Origin: an uncultured Flavobacteriaceae bacterium
Lineage (GTDB): Bacteria > Bacteroidota > Bacteroidia > Flavobacteriales > Flavobacteriaceae
Length of the DNA stretch: 64,000 bases
Direction: 5' to 3'
NCBI GenBank assembly: GCA_943789455.1
Contig: CALSUE010000001.1
Coordinates: 127,001-191,000, forward strand
Position numbers and translations under genes: made by a program. This document shows positions 1 through 10,236 of this stretch, in pieces (position 1 is the first letter of the stretch; each line of letters begins with the position of its first letter). A model generated the notes under the pieces. It saw only the letters and a program-made list of their open reading frames with translations. It was not told the origin of the DNA and made no database searches.

Positions 1-1065
1 GATGGTGAAGATACTTTCGCAATTCAGTTTCACCCTGAGGTCTACCATTCTACCGATGGAAAGCAGCTGTTAGAAAATTTTCTTGTTAAAATTGCTGGTA
101 TAAAACAGACATGGACACCAAATTCATTTGTTGAGACAACAGTAGCTAACATTAAGCAAACAGTAGGAGATGACAAGGTAGTTTTAGGGTTATCTGGAGG
201 TGTAGATTCCTCTGTCGCTGCAGTTTTACTTCACAAAGCAATTGGTAAAAACCTGTATTGTATTTTTGTAAACAATGGATTGTTACGTAAGAATGAGTTT
301 GAAAGTGTACTCAATCAATACGAAGGTATGGGATTAAACGTTAAAGGTGTAGATGCATCGGCACGTTTTTTGAAAGCTTTAAAAGGGCTATCTGATCCAG
401 AGAAAAAAAGGAAAGCCATAGGAAACGCATTTATTGAGGTTTTTGATGATGAAGCTCATGAAATAGAAAATGTAAAATGGTTAGCGCAAGGAACTATTTA
501 TCCAGATGTTATAGAATCTGTATCTGTAAATGGAGGTCCATCAGCAACAATTAAAAGCCATCATAATGTAGGAGGCTTACCAGATTTTATGAAGCTGAAA
601 ATTGTGGAACCTTTACGAATGATTTTTAAAGACGAGGTAAGAAGAGTAGGAGCTTCTATGGGAATTGATCCTGAACTATTGGGGAGACACCCTTTTCCTG
701 GTCCAGGATTAGCGATTAGAATTTTAGGAGACATCACTCCAGAAAAAGTTGCTATTCTTCAAGAGGTAGACGCTATTTTTATTAATGGATTAAAAGAAAG
801 TGGTTTATACGATAAAGTCTGGCAAGCTGGTGCTATATTACTGCCAGTAAATTCTGTTGGAGTTATGGGAGATGAAAGAACTTATGAAAAAGTAGTTGCT
901 TTAAGAGCTGTAGAAAGTACTGATGGGATGACGGCAGATTGGGTTAATTTACCCTATGAGTTTTTACAAAAGACATCAAATCAGATTATAAATAAAGTAA
1001 AAGGTGTAAACAGAGTAGTCTATGACATCAGTTCTAAACCACCAGCAACAATTGAATGGGAATAA
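1..1065 (+). CDS. guaA: GMP synthase (glutamine-hydrolysing), 3' part
   Basis: Makes GMP from XMP, ATP and glutamine in the last step of guanine nucleotide synthesis. The reading frame is open from base 1, so the track start at 280 is only an internal Met; the gene begins before the window. The visible part starts at the end of the glutamine amidotransferase domain (FHPEVYHS, containing the amidotransferase His and Glu), followed by the ATP-pyrophosphatase P-loop SGGVDSS and the C-terminal dimerisation domain ([12 protein letters not shown]) ending in KPPATIEWE, the usual GuaA terminus. The next gene starts 4 bases after the stop, suggesting cotranscription. Confidence 0.97.
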   Translation, partial: DGEDTFAIQFHPEVYHSTDGKQLLENFLVKIAGIKQTWTPNSFVETTVANIKQTVGDDKVVLGLSGGVDSSVAAVLLHKAIGKNLYCIFVNNGLLRKNEFESVLNQYEGMGLNVKGVDASARFLKALKGLSDPEKKRKAIGNAFIEVFDDEAHEIENVKWLAQGTIYPDVIESVSVNGGPSATIKSHHNVGGLPDFMKLKIVEPLRMIFKDEVRRVGASMGIDPELLGRHPFPGPGLAIRILGDITPEKVAILQEVDAIFINGLKESGLYDKVWQAGAILLPVNSVGVMGDERTYEKVVALRAVESTDGMTADWVNLPYEFLQKTSNQIINKVKGVNRVVYDISSKPPATIEWE

Positions 1066-1069
1066 ATTT

Positions 1070-2735
1070 ATGAGAAAATTTAAAATCTTAATTATCTTAT
1101 TATTTGTAGTGATTGCATCTTCTTGTGGTCAACAAAAAAAATATATTTCTTATGCCGTTAAAAAAGGTGAAACCCTAAAAGGTATTGCAAAACGTTTAGG
1201 AATTAAAACTAAAGATTTATTGAGTTTAAACCCAGATATAGGAAGAAAACCAGTTCCTGAAACCTTAATTATTATTCCCAATAATGAGTATCAGCAAATT
1301 GAGGAGGCTCCAAACCCTGTTGAAAATAATAATTCAATACCTGTTTCAGATGAGGTTCCTGTAGCGGAAGAATTAATGAACGATTTTGTTCTTCATAAAG
1401 TTGAAAAGGGAGATACTTTTTATAATTTAACGCGTGCTTACAATGTTTCTAAAGATCAATTAAATCAATTGAATCCCTCAATAGATTCACTTGGGCTCCA
1501 ATTGGATATGTTGTTAAAAATAAAACCAATTGCTGATGAAGATTTACTAGTGTTATATAAAGACACTATTCAAGAAGATGCCGTTATTAATTTAGCGATG
1601 CTACTTCCTTTTAGAGCTATTGAATATGATACCATTGACGCTAAAGATATTTTTAAAACAAACAGGTTAGTTAATATTACAACTGATATTTATCTAGGCG
1701 CCTCATTAGCCTTAGACTCTTTAAAAAGCCTTGGTATAGCTATAGAACTATCTGTTTATGATACTGGGAGAAAAGACACTAAATTAGATTCAATACTAGC
1801 AGTTACAGATTTTGACACTGTAGATGCAATTATAGGACCCTTATACTCTGAAGAGGTTCCCAAGGTTGCCAACAGAACTGGAGTTCCTGTTGTGTTTCCT
1901 GTGTATTCAAAAAATCAAACACGTTTTTCTTCTTCAAAAATAATTAAAACCTTTGCAGATAGAGAGGTTCATCAAAAAGCTCTTGTAGATCATATTTTGG
2001 CAAATTATACAAATGAAAATATTTTAGTTATTGGTGATAGTTCAGCGACTTCCATTCGAAATAGTGATCTAATTAAATCTAGATTAGTACAACACGACTC
2101 TATTAATGAAGCTCTTAATCATATATCCAAACGAAGGGTATATTAGAAAAGATTATGTGATTAATGCGCTAAAACCTGATGTTGGAAATTGGGTGATTTT
2201 AGCTACTGATAAACGAGTTATTTCGTCTGATGTAATTAATAGTTTAATTAGTCTTCCAGTTGAAGAACCTGAGGAAGAGGATGATGAAGAGGAAGATGAA
2301 AAAAGTGAAGAAGAAAGCGATGAACCTGAAATGCAAATTCTACCAGAAGATACTGTGATAAAAGTTTTTGGAATTTCTAAATCTTCTCAGTTTGATAAAA
2401 TAGACAATAATAAATTAGCCAAATTAGGCTTTACATTCACTAGTGATACTTTTATTGATGAAAATTCCCCTGAAATTCAATTATTTCATAGCCAGTATTT
2501 AGAGAAAAATTATGCTTATCCCTCTTATTACGCTACAAGGGGGTTTGATATTCTATTTGATATAGGAATGCGATTGGCCTCTGGAAAAAAACTAAAGGAG
2601 ACTTTTAAACAGGGTGTATCCTACAGGTTAGAGAGTAAGTTTGAGTACAGTAAAAGTTTATTCAATACTTCTTCTAATCATGGTATTTATATTTTAAAGT
2701 ATACCCCAGACTTAACCCTGACTAGAATTAAGTAA
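1070..2735 (+). pseudogene. LysM / periplasmic-binding-like lipoprotein, split by a frameshift
   Basis: Two overlapping ORFs (track 1022-2146 and 2106-2735) make one protein of about 555 residues. I place the start at 1070, 4 bases after guaA, because it gives a lipoprotein signal peptide with lipobox ASSC. Two LysM repeats follow (around residues 25-72 and 108-155), then a type I periplasmic-binding fold like that of amino-acid ABC receptors, common in Bacteroidota LysM proteins. The first frame stops at 2146 while homologous-looking sequence (YPNEGYIRKDYV) continues in the next frame. Adding one AT unit to the (AT)3 run at 2121-2126 restores a smooth reading. The second part holds an acidic stretch (about 20 Glu/Asp). 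It is either a real mutation or a sequencing error. The role is probably peptidoglycan-associated; not known precisely. Confidence 0.8.
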
Positions 2736-2748
2736 TTTAACCTAAAAG

Positions 2749-2783
2749 AAAAAAAACTCCTGATTTGTCAGGAGTTTTTTTGT
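2749..2783. terminator. Bidirectional intrinsic terminator
   Basis: An 8-bp stem ACTCCTGA/TCAGGAGT with a TTTG loop is flanked by an A-run on the left and a T-run on the right. It lies between the converging LysM gene (ends 2735) and the minus-strand TPR-like gene (ends 2789) and can serve both. Confidence 0.9.
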
Positions 2784-2788
2784 GAGAA

Positions 2789-3304
2789 TTATATTTTTTT
2801 CATCTGTTGTTTCATCATTTGCATTTGCTCTTTTAACATACCATGTTTGTCAAGTTTCTTTGCCTCGGCCATTAGGGTAGTGGCCTCACGTTTTCTTCTT
2901 TTTGTCATAGCAATACCCGCCAATTGAAGTTTCGCCATTGCCAAATCATGATCCATAGCTAAACCTAATCGGATGGCTTTTCTTAGAAATTTTTCAGCCT
3001 GAGTCATGTTGGTTTGCGAAAGCATTATACCATGTAAATAATTGTAGTATCCTTCTTGTTTTTGCGTAAGTGCTGCACTTGGGTTTTTTATATAGGTTAA
3101 CCATTTTTGTGCTGCTGGAAAATTTTGCTTTCTTAATTGTAAAAATGATAATAGAATAAATTCATTTTTGAAATACAATAAGATAAACATTCCTGTAAGG
3201 AGTAAAATAGCGATTCCATTACCAATATGTCCTTGCCAAAATTCAAAAACTGACCAAACTATGGTTAAAAAGGCTAATGCTAATTTTATATTTTTATGAA
3301 ACAT
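2789..3304 (-). CDS. Small TPR-like membrane protein
   Basis: 171 residues. Two hydrophobic segments at the N-terminus (about residues 8-25 and 28-47) form a membrane hairpin. The rest is helical and resembles tetratricopeptide repeats (LRKQNFPAAQKWL, AEKFLRKAIRLG), ending in a Met/Lys-rich tail. Such proteins usually mediate protein contacts at the inner membrane face; no enzyme motif is visible. It lies 38 bases downstream of the ccsBA gene on the same strand and may be cotranscribed with it. Family function is not known to me. Confidence 0.7.
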   Translation of the reverse strand: MFHKNIKLALAFLTIVWSVFEFWQGHIGNGIAILLLTGMFILLYFKNEFILLSFLQLRKQNFPAAQKWLTYIKNPSAALTQKQEGYYNYLHGIMLSQTNMTQAEKFLRKAIRLGLAMDHDLAMAKLQLAGIAMTKRRKREATTLMAEAKKLDKHGMLKEQMQMMKQQMKKI

Positions 3305-3342
3305 ATCTTCTTTATTTGTGGGTACTAAAGTACACTTTTCTT

Positions 3343-6300
3343 TTATTTTTTGTAAAATTTTCGATGTTTAAACCATGCGGCGATTCCAAGTAAAGATATA
3401 AATCCTACAGAATAAAAAACTGAATTTGGAGTAATCACTTGATCACCACTAGCATAGGAATGCAGTCCTGATAAATAAAAATTAACTCCAAAATAGGTCA
3501 TCATTATTGCGCCATATGCTAAAATTGACCAAAGATTGAATGTATACCTACTTCTTAAACCAGGGATCAATCGCATGTGTAATACAAATGCATAAACCAT
3601 AATAGATACTAATGCCCATGTTTCTTTTGGATCCCATCCCCAATAGCGTCCCCAACTTTCATTGGCCCACATGCCTCCTAAGAAATTACCTATGGTTAAC
3701 ATAATTAAACCGATAGTAATGGCCATTTCGTTTATGGTAGTAATTTCTTTAATATTCAAATCCATTTTTTTCTTATTCTTTTCTGTAGTGAAAACGGTTA
3801 AGAATAAGGCGACAATTCCTAAGATCATTCCTAAAGAAAATGGCCCGTAGCTTGCAACAATAATGGAAACATGAACTAACAACCACCAAGAGTTTAATAC
3901 GGGTTGAAGATTTGCAATTTCTGGATCTAACCAATTTTGGTGTGCAAATGCTAAAATAACAGCCGTTAAGAAAGTAGTCGCTGCAATAGTTAATGATGAT
4001 TTTCTTCCGAAGGCTAAACCAAAAAGCATGGTAGCCCAAGCAACATATATAATAGACTCATACGCATTACTCCAAGGAGCATTACCACTAATATACCAGC
4101 GACTTATTAACCCTAATACATGTAAACCAAACAAAAGAATGGTTATTCCAATCAAAAATTTCACAACCAGTCCAATCCATTTTTTGTCATTGAAAATTTG
4201 AAGAATCACAAAAAAGATTAGAAAAATACTCGTAAACCCATAATATTTTGCCAATTTCTTAAAAATCTGCATTTTATTATAAGTTATTTCTAAGTCTATT
4301 TTTTCCTTATTAGGATATACATCTTTACCATAATTTTGTTGGAATTTTTTTATTCCAGCAATTAGCTTATTGGCCTCTGTATAATTTTTAGTTCTTTTGG
4401 CATCCTGTAATAGGCGTATATAAATTGGTAAAGATTGTCTTACAAATAAAGAATCTTTTCCAGTGTAGTTAGCTCTAGATCCCTCTGGGTAAGACACCCA
4501 TTTATTATTTTCGTCATTTAATTTAGGATAGATTCTTAATACACTAAGACTTAGTGCTTGAGAAAATAAATAGATTCTTCTGTCAATTTTAATGACATCT
4601 TTTTCAAATTTGTTTTGAACATTTTTTTTCTGCGCCTCTATGACATATTCACTAATTTTTGATTCAGTTCCCTCGTAAAAATCAGCAAGAGCAGCATGAG
4701 TGACATCTTTATCAACCCCTATAATTTCTCTAATTTCTGTATTTCCTTTTTCTAGATAAATAAAAGGAACATTAAACCAAAGTTTTGAATTCTCTATAAT
4801 AGATAGAAAGACTTGGCTGGGGTCTATTCCTTTAAAATCATCGTCATGAAACACTTTTCGCACAAGTTCAGATGCAAAAGTGTGAGCAGGTTTCATTCGA
4901 CCTCCAACATCTTGAATAATTAGCGTATTAAATTCTTCAGCGTGTTTTAATTCCACTAAGTTTCCTAAAAGAACAGAATCAATTTGTTGATCAGTAATTC
5001 TAGTTAAATGATTTTCTTGAGCTTGAGCTGATCCAGCAATACTTATAAAAAGTCCAATAAAAAGGGGTAAAGCTGCTTTTTTCTTTTTAATTTTTTTCAG
5101 TGTTTTCTTTAAGCTATCAAACCGTGTTCCTGGAGCAAAGAGAATAGAAATCATTCCAATATATAATAATGAATAACCGATATAGCTAATTAAAGTTCCC
5201 CAAAAATCATGATTTACAGACAAATGAGTTTGTTCTACTTCACCAGATAGATCATAACTAGCTTGAAAAAACTTGAAGCCTTTGTGATCTAATATGTGGT
5301 TCATGTAAATTCTATAGTCAAAAGTTTCATCAGCGTCTATCAAAGTAACTTCACTGGCAAAAGCAGCTGCACTCTCAGATCCTGGATATTTTTCTAATTG
5401 AAAATCATTTAGTTTAACTTCAAAGGGTGTTTTTAGCATTTGAGGGCCGTAATCTATTCTAAAATTCAATCCATTTAATGAAAATTCAGTAGGCCTTTGA
5501 GGAGCATATTTACCACCATACAGTTCAATTTGTTTGGTTTCTTTATCTACAGTTATGTCTAATAACAATGCATCTAGTTTTGTATCATCTTTTTTAGCAC
5601 CTCTTACTGTTTTTAATGCACCTTTCTTAACAGGTTCCGGAATTACAAACGGTAGTTCACCAATTCTATATAAAGACCTAAGTTGAAATTCTTGAATACT
5701 GTCTTTAACAATAAATCCCTCAGCTCTGTCAGCCATACGCATCCAACTCCCATTATTTCGCGTTTGAATTTTTAAAATTCCATCTTCTCTGAATAGATTG
5801 ATGGTTCCGGAGTTATTTGGAGCTTCAAACCCTACTAAAACACCATGAATATTTTGTAATTCTCCTTTTTTGATATAATGTTCATGTCTTGATCCGCTAC
5901 TGGATTCTACAATAAATAAATATTCATCTCCAGCTTCCTCTTCAACAAACTGTTCTTCAGCCCATGGAATATATTTAGATAATTTTATAGAAAATTCTTG
6001 ATCTTTAAATTCTTCATCCAAGTTCCAATTGTTGTTTCCCTTGGCAGAGAATAAGGTAGATTTATGAAATGTCTTTTGTACTTCGTTATTGTCAATAACT
6101 ACGTTCAAATATGTGGTTTCAGATAAGAATTCTTCTGAAGTCTGACCTTCGTTAATAAGCATTAGACCTTCATAGCCCACATATCTGGTAATTCCCGCTC
6201 CAATTAAAATTAGAAGAAATGATACATGGAATAGTAAGACAGGCCATTTTTCTTTTCTCAGCAATCGATATCGAAAAATATTACCAAAAAAATTAATAAT

Positions 6301-6471
6301 GAAAAACACCATAATAGCTTCAAACCACCAGGCATTATAAACTAAGGCCTTAGCTGTTTGTGTTCCATAATCATTTTCAATAAAAGTAGCAACTCCCATG
6401 GCTACCGAGTACACGATAAAAAGCACTGCTGTTAATCGGGTAGAGTAGAAAATATCGAATATTTTTTTCAT
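3343..6471 (-). CDS. ccsA: Cytochrome c biogenesis protein CcsBA (ResB-CcsA fusion)
   Basis: Membrane protein of System II cytochrome c maturation, which exports haem and helps attach it to apocytochromes c outside the inner membrane. At 1042 residues it is a natural fusion. The N-terminal half is ResB/CcsB-like, with membrane segments near residues 13-30, 48-65 and 77-95 and a large periplasmic region, then a segment near 425-445. The C-terminal half (from about 740) is CcsA with many membrane helices and the haem-handling WWD-type motif WGWDPKETWALVS, plus conserved His residues. The fused form is common in Bacteroidota and Epsilonproteobacteria. A TAnnTTTG element lies just upstream. Confidence 0.95.
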   Translation of the reverse strand: MKKIFDIFYSTRLTAVLFIVYSVAMGVATFIENDYGTQTAKALVYNAWWFEAIMVFFIINFFGNIFRYRLLRKEKWPVLLFHVSFLLILIGAGITRYVGYEGLMLINEGQTSEEFLSETTYLNVVIDNNEVQKTFHKSTLFSAKGNNNWNLDEEFKDQEFSIKLSKYIPWAEEQFVEEEAGDEYLFIVESSSGSRHEHYIKKGELQNIHGVLVGFEAPNNSGTINLFREDGILKIQTRNNGSWMRMADRAEGFIVKDSIQEFQLRSLYRIGELPFVIPEPVKKGALKTVRGAKKDDTKLDALLLDITVDKETKQIELYGGKYAPQRPTEFSLNGLNFRIDYGPQMLKTPFEVKLNDFQLEKYPGSESAAAFASEVTLIDADETFDYRIYMNHILDHKGFKFFQASYDLSGEVEQTHLSVNHDFWGTLISYIGYSLLYIGMISILFAPGTRFDSLKKTLKKIKKKKAALPLFIGLFISIAGSAQAQENHLTRITDQQIDSVLLGNLVELKHAEEFNTLIIQDVGGRMKPAHTFASELVRKVFHDDDFKGIDPSQVFLSIIENSKLWFNVPFIYLEKGNTEIREIIGVDKDVTHAALADFYEGTESKISEYVIEAQKKNVQNKFEKDVIKIDRRIYLFSQALSLSVLRIYPKLNDENNKWVSYPEGSRANYTGKDSLFVRQSLPIYIRLLQDAKRTKNYTEANKLIAGIKKFQQNYGKDVYPNKEKIDLEITYNKMQIFKKLAKYYGFTSIFLIFFVILQIFNDKKWIGLVVKFLIGITILLFGLHVLGLISRWYISGNAPWSNAYESIIYVAWATMLFGLAFGRKSSLTIAATTFLTAVILAFAHQNWLDPEIANLQPVLNSWWLLVHVSIIVASYGPFSLGMILGIVALFLTVFTTEKNKKKMDLNIKEITTINEMAITIGLIMLTIGNFLGGMWANESWGRYWGWDPKETWALVSIMVYAFVLHMRLIPGLRSRYTFNLWSILAYGAIMMTYFGVNFYLSGLHSYASGDQVITPNSVFYSVGFISLLGIAAWFKHRKFYKK

Positions 6472-6496
6472 CCTAAAAAGGCTTATAAATAAGTTG

Positions 6497-6504
6497 CAAA
6501 TTTA
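6497..6504 (-). promoter_or_regulatory. Candidate -7 promoter element for ccsBA
   Basis: Minus strand reads TAAATTTG, matching the Bacteroidota -7 consensus TAnnTTTG, 25 bases upstream of the ccsBA ATG. I do not see a convincing -33 TTG at the usual spacing, and such octamers also occur by chance in AT-rich DNA. Confidence 0.35.
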
Positions 6505-6550
6505 TGAATTATACAATGAAAAATTCATTCATTATCCTCTTTTTTAAAAC

Positions 6551-6592
6551 TAAAAAAATGGTGTTAACTAAAGTTTAACACCATTTTTTTTA
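6551..6592 (-). terminator. Intrinsic terminator after the M20 amidohydrolase
   Basis: Perfect 10-bp stem ATGGTGTTAA/TTAACACCAT with a 7-base loop, flanked by an A-run and a T-run, so it can work on both strands. It lies 44 bases beyond the stop of the minus-strand amidohydrolase and upstream of the ccsBA promoter, separating the two transcripts. Confidence 0.88.
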
Positions 6593-6635
6593 ACTGAATC
6601 TATTCAGTATGTTTTTAATTAATTAGCCATAAAAC

Positions 6636-8063
6636 TTAATTAATAAGTTTTGGTGGGCCTGGGGGTATTTGAGGTTTATAAACTTTATTTCCTTTTCTTT
6701 CTAAAAATTCTTTTTTTGCACCTGCTATAAGCTTGGGGTTTTTATAAAAATCAAGCATAGTCATGGCTAGTGACTTTGAGGCATATATCATTCCTTTATG
6801 ACCAATTGACATTCCTGTGCACGCAACAACAGCCCATGAATGCCATGGTCCGTCTTTAGCTGCAGTGGTTACCCCCAATCTTACAACTGGAACTACTTGA
6901 CTCACATCACCTACGTCAGTAGATCCTCCTTGAGCGGGGAGTGTTGGCTTTATTGGTTTAAGTTTACCATCAATTCCCTTGAGTTCTTTTCCGGTTTCTT
7001 TAAGAATTGTATTTGCATATTCAATTTCATCATTAGAATACTCTATTTCTCCTAACATTTCGAAATTATTCTGAATAACTTTAGCACCAAATCTATTGGG
7101 TATAATTTCATAGATACCTGAAATCAGACTCAATTCGTAATCAACATTAGCCATCATAGAGGCTCCCTCTGCCATTTTTTTTGCTCTTTCATATAAAATA
7201 TTCACATTCTTTTTGTCGTTTTCTCGAATTCTAGTCCATATTTGTGCATAGTCAGGAACTACATTAACAACATCTCCTGCTTTTTCAATATCATAATGTA
7301 TTCTGGCTGTTGGTCTAATATGCTCTCTGTAATAGTTTAGAGCAGTAGTATATAATTCCATGGCATCAACTGCACTATTCCCATTCCATGGATCTCCTGA
7401 AGCATGAGCAGCATCACCAAAAAATTTCAATCTAAAATCAACTAATGCTTTACTACTTTGTGTACTAGCCTCAATTTCATCTGCAGGGTGCCAGTCCATA
7501 CAGATATCAAGATCATCAAATAGCCCTTCTCGAACCATCCAAACTTTACCAAATATGGTCTCTTCTGCAGGTGTTCCATAAAATCGTACGGTTCCTGATA
7601 TTTCTCCAGCTTCAATCATTTCTTTAATAGCTATCGCTGCACCCAAACTAGCAGTACCAAAAAGATTATGTCCACAACCGTGGCCAGGTGCTCCTTTTTT
7701 AAGAGGGTCTTTAGTAGGTTGTTTTTTTTGAGATATTCCTAGATTTGCATCAAATTCTCCCATAATTCCAATGATTGGTGAACCAGAACCATACTCAGCG
7801 GTAAATGCAGTTTCAATTCCAGCAACACCTTTCTTAACTTTAAATCCATTTGCTTCTGCATAATCTGATAAATAACTTGAAGATTTAAACTCTAAAAGTG
7901 CAGGTTCCGCAGCTTCCCAGATATTATCACTAATTTCAATAAGATTTTTTTTGTGGTTTTCTATGGAATTGACAATTGCCTTTTTATTTTTTGACATTCC
8001 TTTTTGAGCAAAAGAATTCGTTGATACAAGAAGTATCAAAATTAAAAATAGATATTTTTTCAT
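6636..8063 (-). CDS. Exported M20-family amidohydrolase (AbgB-like)
   Basis: 475 residues with a clear signal peptide (MKKYLFLILILLVSTNSFAQ), so exported. Peptidase M20D/amidohydrolase signatures: MGEFDANL, the metal-site motif GHGCGHNLFG and a later STDVGDVS segment. The family hydrolyses amide bonds of N-acyl amino acids or p-aminobenzoyl-glutamate; the closest pattern is AbgB (p-aminobenzoyl-glutamate hydrolase subunit B), but no AbgA partner is adjacent and the substrate cannot be read from the sequence. The gene follows the mutase operon by 40 bases and ends before a strong terminator, so it may be the last gene of that transcript. Confidence 0.88.
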   Translation of the reverse strand: MKKYLFLILILLVSTNSFAQKGMSKNKKAIVNSIENHKKNLIEISDNIWEAAEPALLEFKSSSYLSDYAEANGFKVKKGVAGIETAFTAEYGSGSPIIGIMGEFDANLGISQKKQPTKDPLKKGAPGHGCGHNLFGTASLGAAIAIKEMIEAGEISGTVRFYGTPAEETIFGKVWMVREGLFDDLDICMDWHPADEIEASTQSSKALVDFRLKFFGDAAHASGDPWNGNSAVDAMELYTTALNYYREHIRPTARIHYDIEKAGDVVNVVPDYAQIWTRIRENDKKNVNILYERAKKMAEGASMMANVDYELSLISGIYEIIPNRFGAKVIQNNFEMLGEIEYSNDEIEYANTILKETGKELKGIDGKLKPIKPTLPAQGGSTDVGDVSQVVPVVRLGVTTAAKDGPWHSWAVVACTGMSIGHKGMIYASKSLAMTMLDFYKNPKLIAGAKKEFLERKGNKVYKPQIPPGPPKLIN

Positions 8064-8103
8064 GTTTAAAAAATTGAAAATTAAGACTTAAAAGATACTA
8101 TTT

Positions 8104-10194
8104 TTATTTTATAGAATCAATTAAAATAGTGACCATGTCTATGGCAGCTTGTGCTATTTTAGTTCCCGGTCCAAAGACACCAACGGCACCGCAGTCAAAA
8201 AGAAATTGATAGTCTTGCGCAGGGATTACACCTCCAACAATAACCATAATATCTTCACGTTCATATTTTTTCAATTCTGAAATAACTTGAGGAACTAAGG
8301 TTTTATGCCCAGCGGCAAGGGATGAAATTCCTAAGATATGAACATCATTTTCTATAGCTTGTTTAACTGCTTCTTTTGGGGTTTGAAATAGTGGACCGAT
8401 ATCTACATCAAATCCTAAGTCTGCATAACCAGTAGCAACAACTTTTGCTCCTCTATCATGTCCATCTTGTCCCAATTTTGCAATCATAATTCTTGGTCGT
8501 CTTCCTTCAAGCTCTGCAAACTTATCAGTAAGTTCAGTTGCTTCCCTAAATAACGTATTATTTTTTATTTCTTTACTATACACTCCAGAGATGGTTTTAT
8601 GAACTGCTTTATGTCTTCCAAATGCCGCCTCTAAAGCGGTAGAAATTTCTCCTAAAGTTGCTCTTTCTTTAGCAGCTTTGATAGCTAAATCTAACAAATT
8701 TTTTTGATTACCGTTATTTGAAGTACTTACTTGTAAACTTAATTTAGCTGCTTTAGTAATTTCATTGAGCCAATGTTGAACTTTTTTTGAGTTTCTATTC
8801 TCTTTAATCTGAATTAATCTTTTTATCTGAGATTTTCGAACAGCTTCATTATCTACGTCAAGTATCTGAAGAGGATCTTCCTCTTTTAATTGAAATTTAT
8901 TTACACCAACAATAATATCTTGCCCACTGTCTATTCTTGCTTGTTTTTTTGCTGCAGCTTCCTCAATTCTCATTTTAGGGATTCCTTTTTCTATCGCTTT
9001 AGTCATACCACCTAATCCTTCAACTTCTTTTATTAAACTCCATGCTTTGTTTGCAATGGTCTCAGTAAGTTGTTCTAATTCATAACTTCCTGCCCACGGA
9101 TCTACAGTTTTTGTGATCTGAGTTTCATCCTGTAGATATAGTTGAGTATTTCGAGCTATTTTGGCAGAAAAATCTGTTGGTAATGCTATGGCTTCGTCTA
9201 GGGCATTTGTGTGAAGACTTTGAGTTCCTCCAAATGCAGCAGCCATTGCCTCTATGGTAGTCCTTGCAATGTTGTTAAATGGGTCTTGTTCTGTTAAACT
9301 CCAACCACTAGTTTGACAATGTGTTCTTAAAGCTAGTGATTTTGGATTTTTTGGATGAAATTGGTTCACAAGTTTTGCCCATAACATCCTTGCAGCTCTC
9401 ATTTTTGCTATTTCTGTAAAATGATCCATACCTATACCCCAGAAAAAAGATAATCTTGGTGCAAATGCGTCTATATTCATACCTGTTTCTATTCCTTTTT
9501 TTAGGTATTCTAATCCATTTGCTAAAGTATAGGCCAATTCAATTTCAGGAGAGGCACCCGCCTCTTGCATATGATACCCTGAAATTGAAATAGAGTTAAA
9601 TTTGGGCATACTTTTACTGGTATATTCAAAAATATCTGCTATTATTTTCATTGAAGGACTGGGAGGATAGATATATGTATTTCTAACCATGAATTCTTTT
9701 AAGATATCATTCTGTATGGTTCCAGAAAGTTCTGATGCTTTTACTCCTTGTTCTTGTGCAGCTACAATATAAAAGGCTAATATTGGTAATACAGCCCCGT
9801 TCATTGTCATAGAAACAGACATTTTATCTAAAGGAATACCTTCAAATAAAATCTTCATATCTTCAACTGAATCAATGGCTACACCAGCTTTTCCTACATC
9901 TCCCTCTACACGTTCATGATCTGAATCATAGCCCCTATGTGTAGCTAGATCAAAAGCTACGGATAATCCTTTTTGCCCCCCTTTCAAGTTTCTTCTGTAA
10001 AATGAATTACTCTCTTCTGCAGTTGAAAACCCAGCATATTGTCTAATGGTCCAGGGTTTTTTTACATACATAGTAGCATAAGGACCTCTTAAATTTGGGG
10101 CAACACCTGCTACAAAACCTTCATGCTTAAATGTTTTGTGCGCTGTATCTTTAATGAATTTAAGAGATAAGTTTTGAAGCTTTTTTCGGGTCAT
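8104..10194 (-). CDS. mutB: Methylmalonyl-CoA mutase, large (catalytic) subunit
   Basis: Adenosylcobalamin-dependent interconversion of succinyl-CoA and (R)-methylmalonyl-CoA, linking propionate metabolism with the TCA cycle. 696 residues, close to the usual 700-730. The N-terminal TIM-barrel domain carries [17 protein letters not shown] and the substrate-binding THCQTSG region. The C-terminal B12-binding domain has the lower-ligand motif GQDGHDRG (DxHxxG, about residue 580) and GGVIPAQD. It lies 42 bases after the small-subunit gene, and the two products form the heterodimer. Confidence 0.97.
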   Translation of the reverse strand: MTRKKLQNLSLKFIKDTAHKTFKHEGFVAGVAPNLRGPYATMYVKKPWTIRQYAGFSTAEESNSFYRRNLKGGQKGLSVAFDLATHRGYDSDHERVEGDVGKAGVAIDSVEDMKILFEGIPLDKMSVSMTMNGAVLPILAFYIVAAQEQGVKASELSGTIQNDILKEFMVRNTYIYPPSPSMKIIADIFEYTSKSMPKFNSISISGYHMQEAGASPEIELAYTLANGLEYLKKGIETGMNIDAFAPRLSFFWGIGMDHFTEIAKMRAARMLWAKLVNQFHPKNPKSLALRTHCQTSGWSLTEQDPFNNIARTTIEAMAAAFGGTQSLHTNALDEAIALPTDFSAKIARNTQLYLQDETQITKTVDPWAGSYELEQLTETIANKAWSLIKEVEGLGGMTKAIEKGIPKMRIEEAAAKKQARIDSGQDIIVGVNKFQLKEEDPLQILDVDNEAVRKSQIKRLIQIKENRNSKKVQHWLNEITKAAKLSLQVSTSNNGNQKNLLDLAIKAAKERATLGEISTALEAAFGRHKAVHKTISGVYSKEIKNNTLFREATELTDKFAELEGRRPRIMIAKLGQDGHDRGAKVVATGYADLGFDVDIGPLFQTPKEAVKQAIENDVHILGISSLAAGHKTLVPQVISELKKYEREDIMVIVGGVIPAQDYQFLFDCGAVGVFGPGTKIAQAAIDMVTILIDSIK

Positions 10195-10236
10195 TATGTA
10201 CGTTCCTTTGTGTGTTGTTTTAATTCATATGGAAGG

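Noticed and set aside
2106-2146. Programmed ribosomal frameshift in the LysM gene
   Set aside because: No slippery run or downstream structure; an AT-unit slip explains the shift more simply.
3773-4039. 88-residue ORF inside ccsBA on the same strand
   Set aside because: Shadow frame of a clearly coding gene, with Cys-rich, Ser-rich composition and no recognisable motif.
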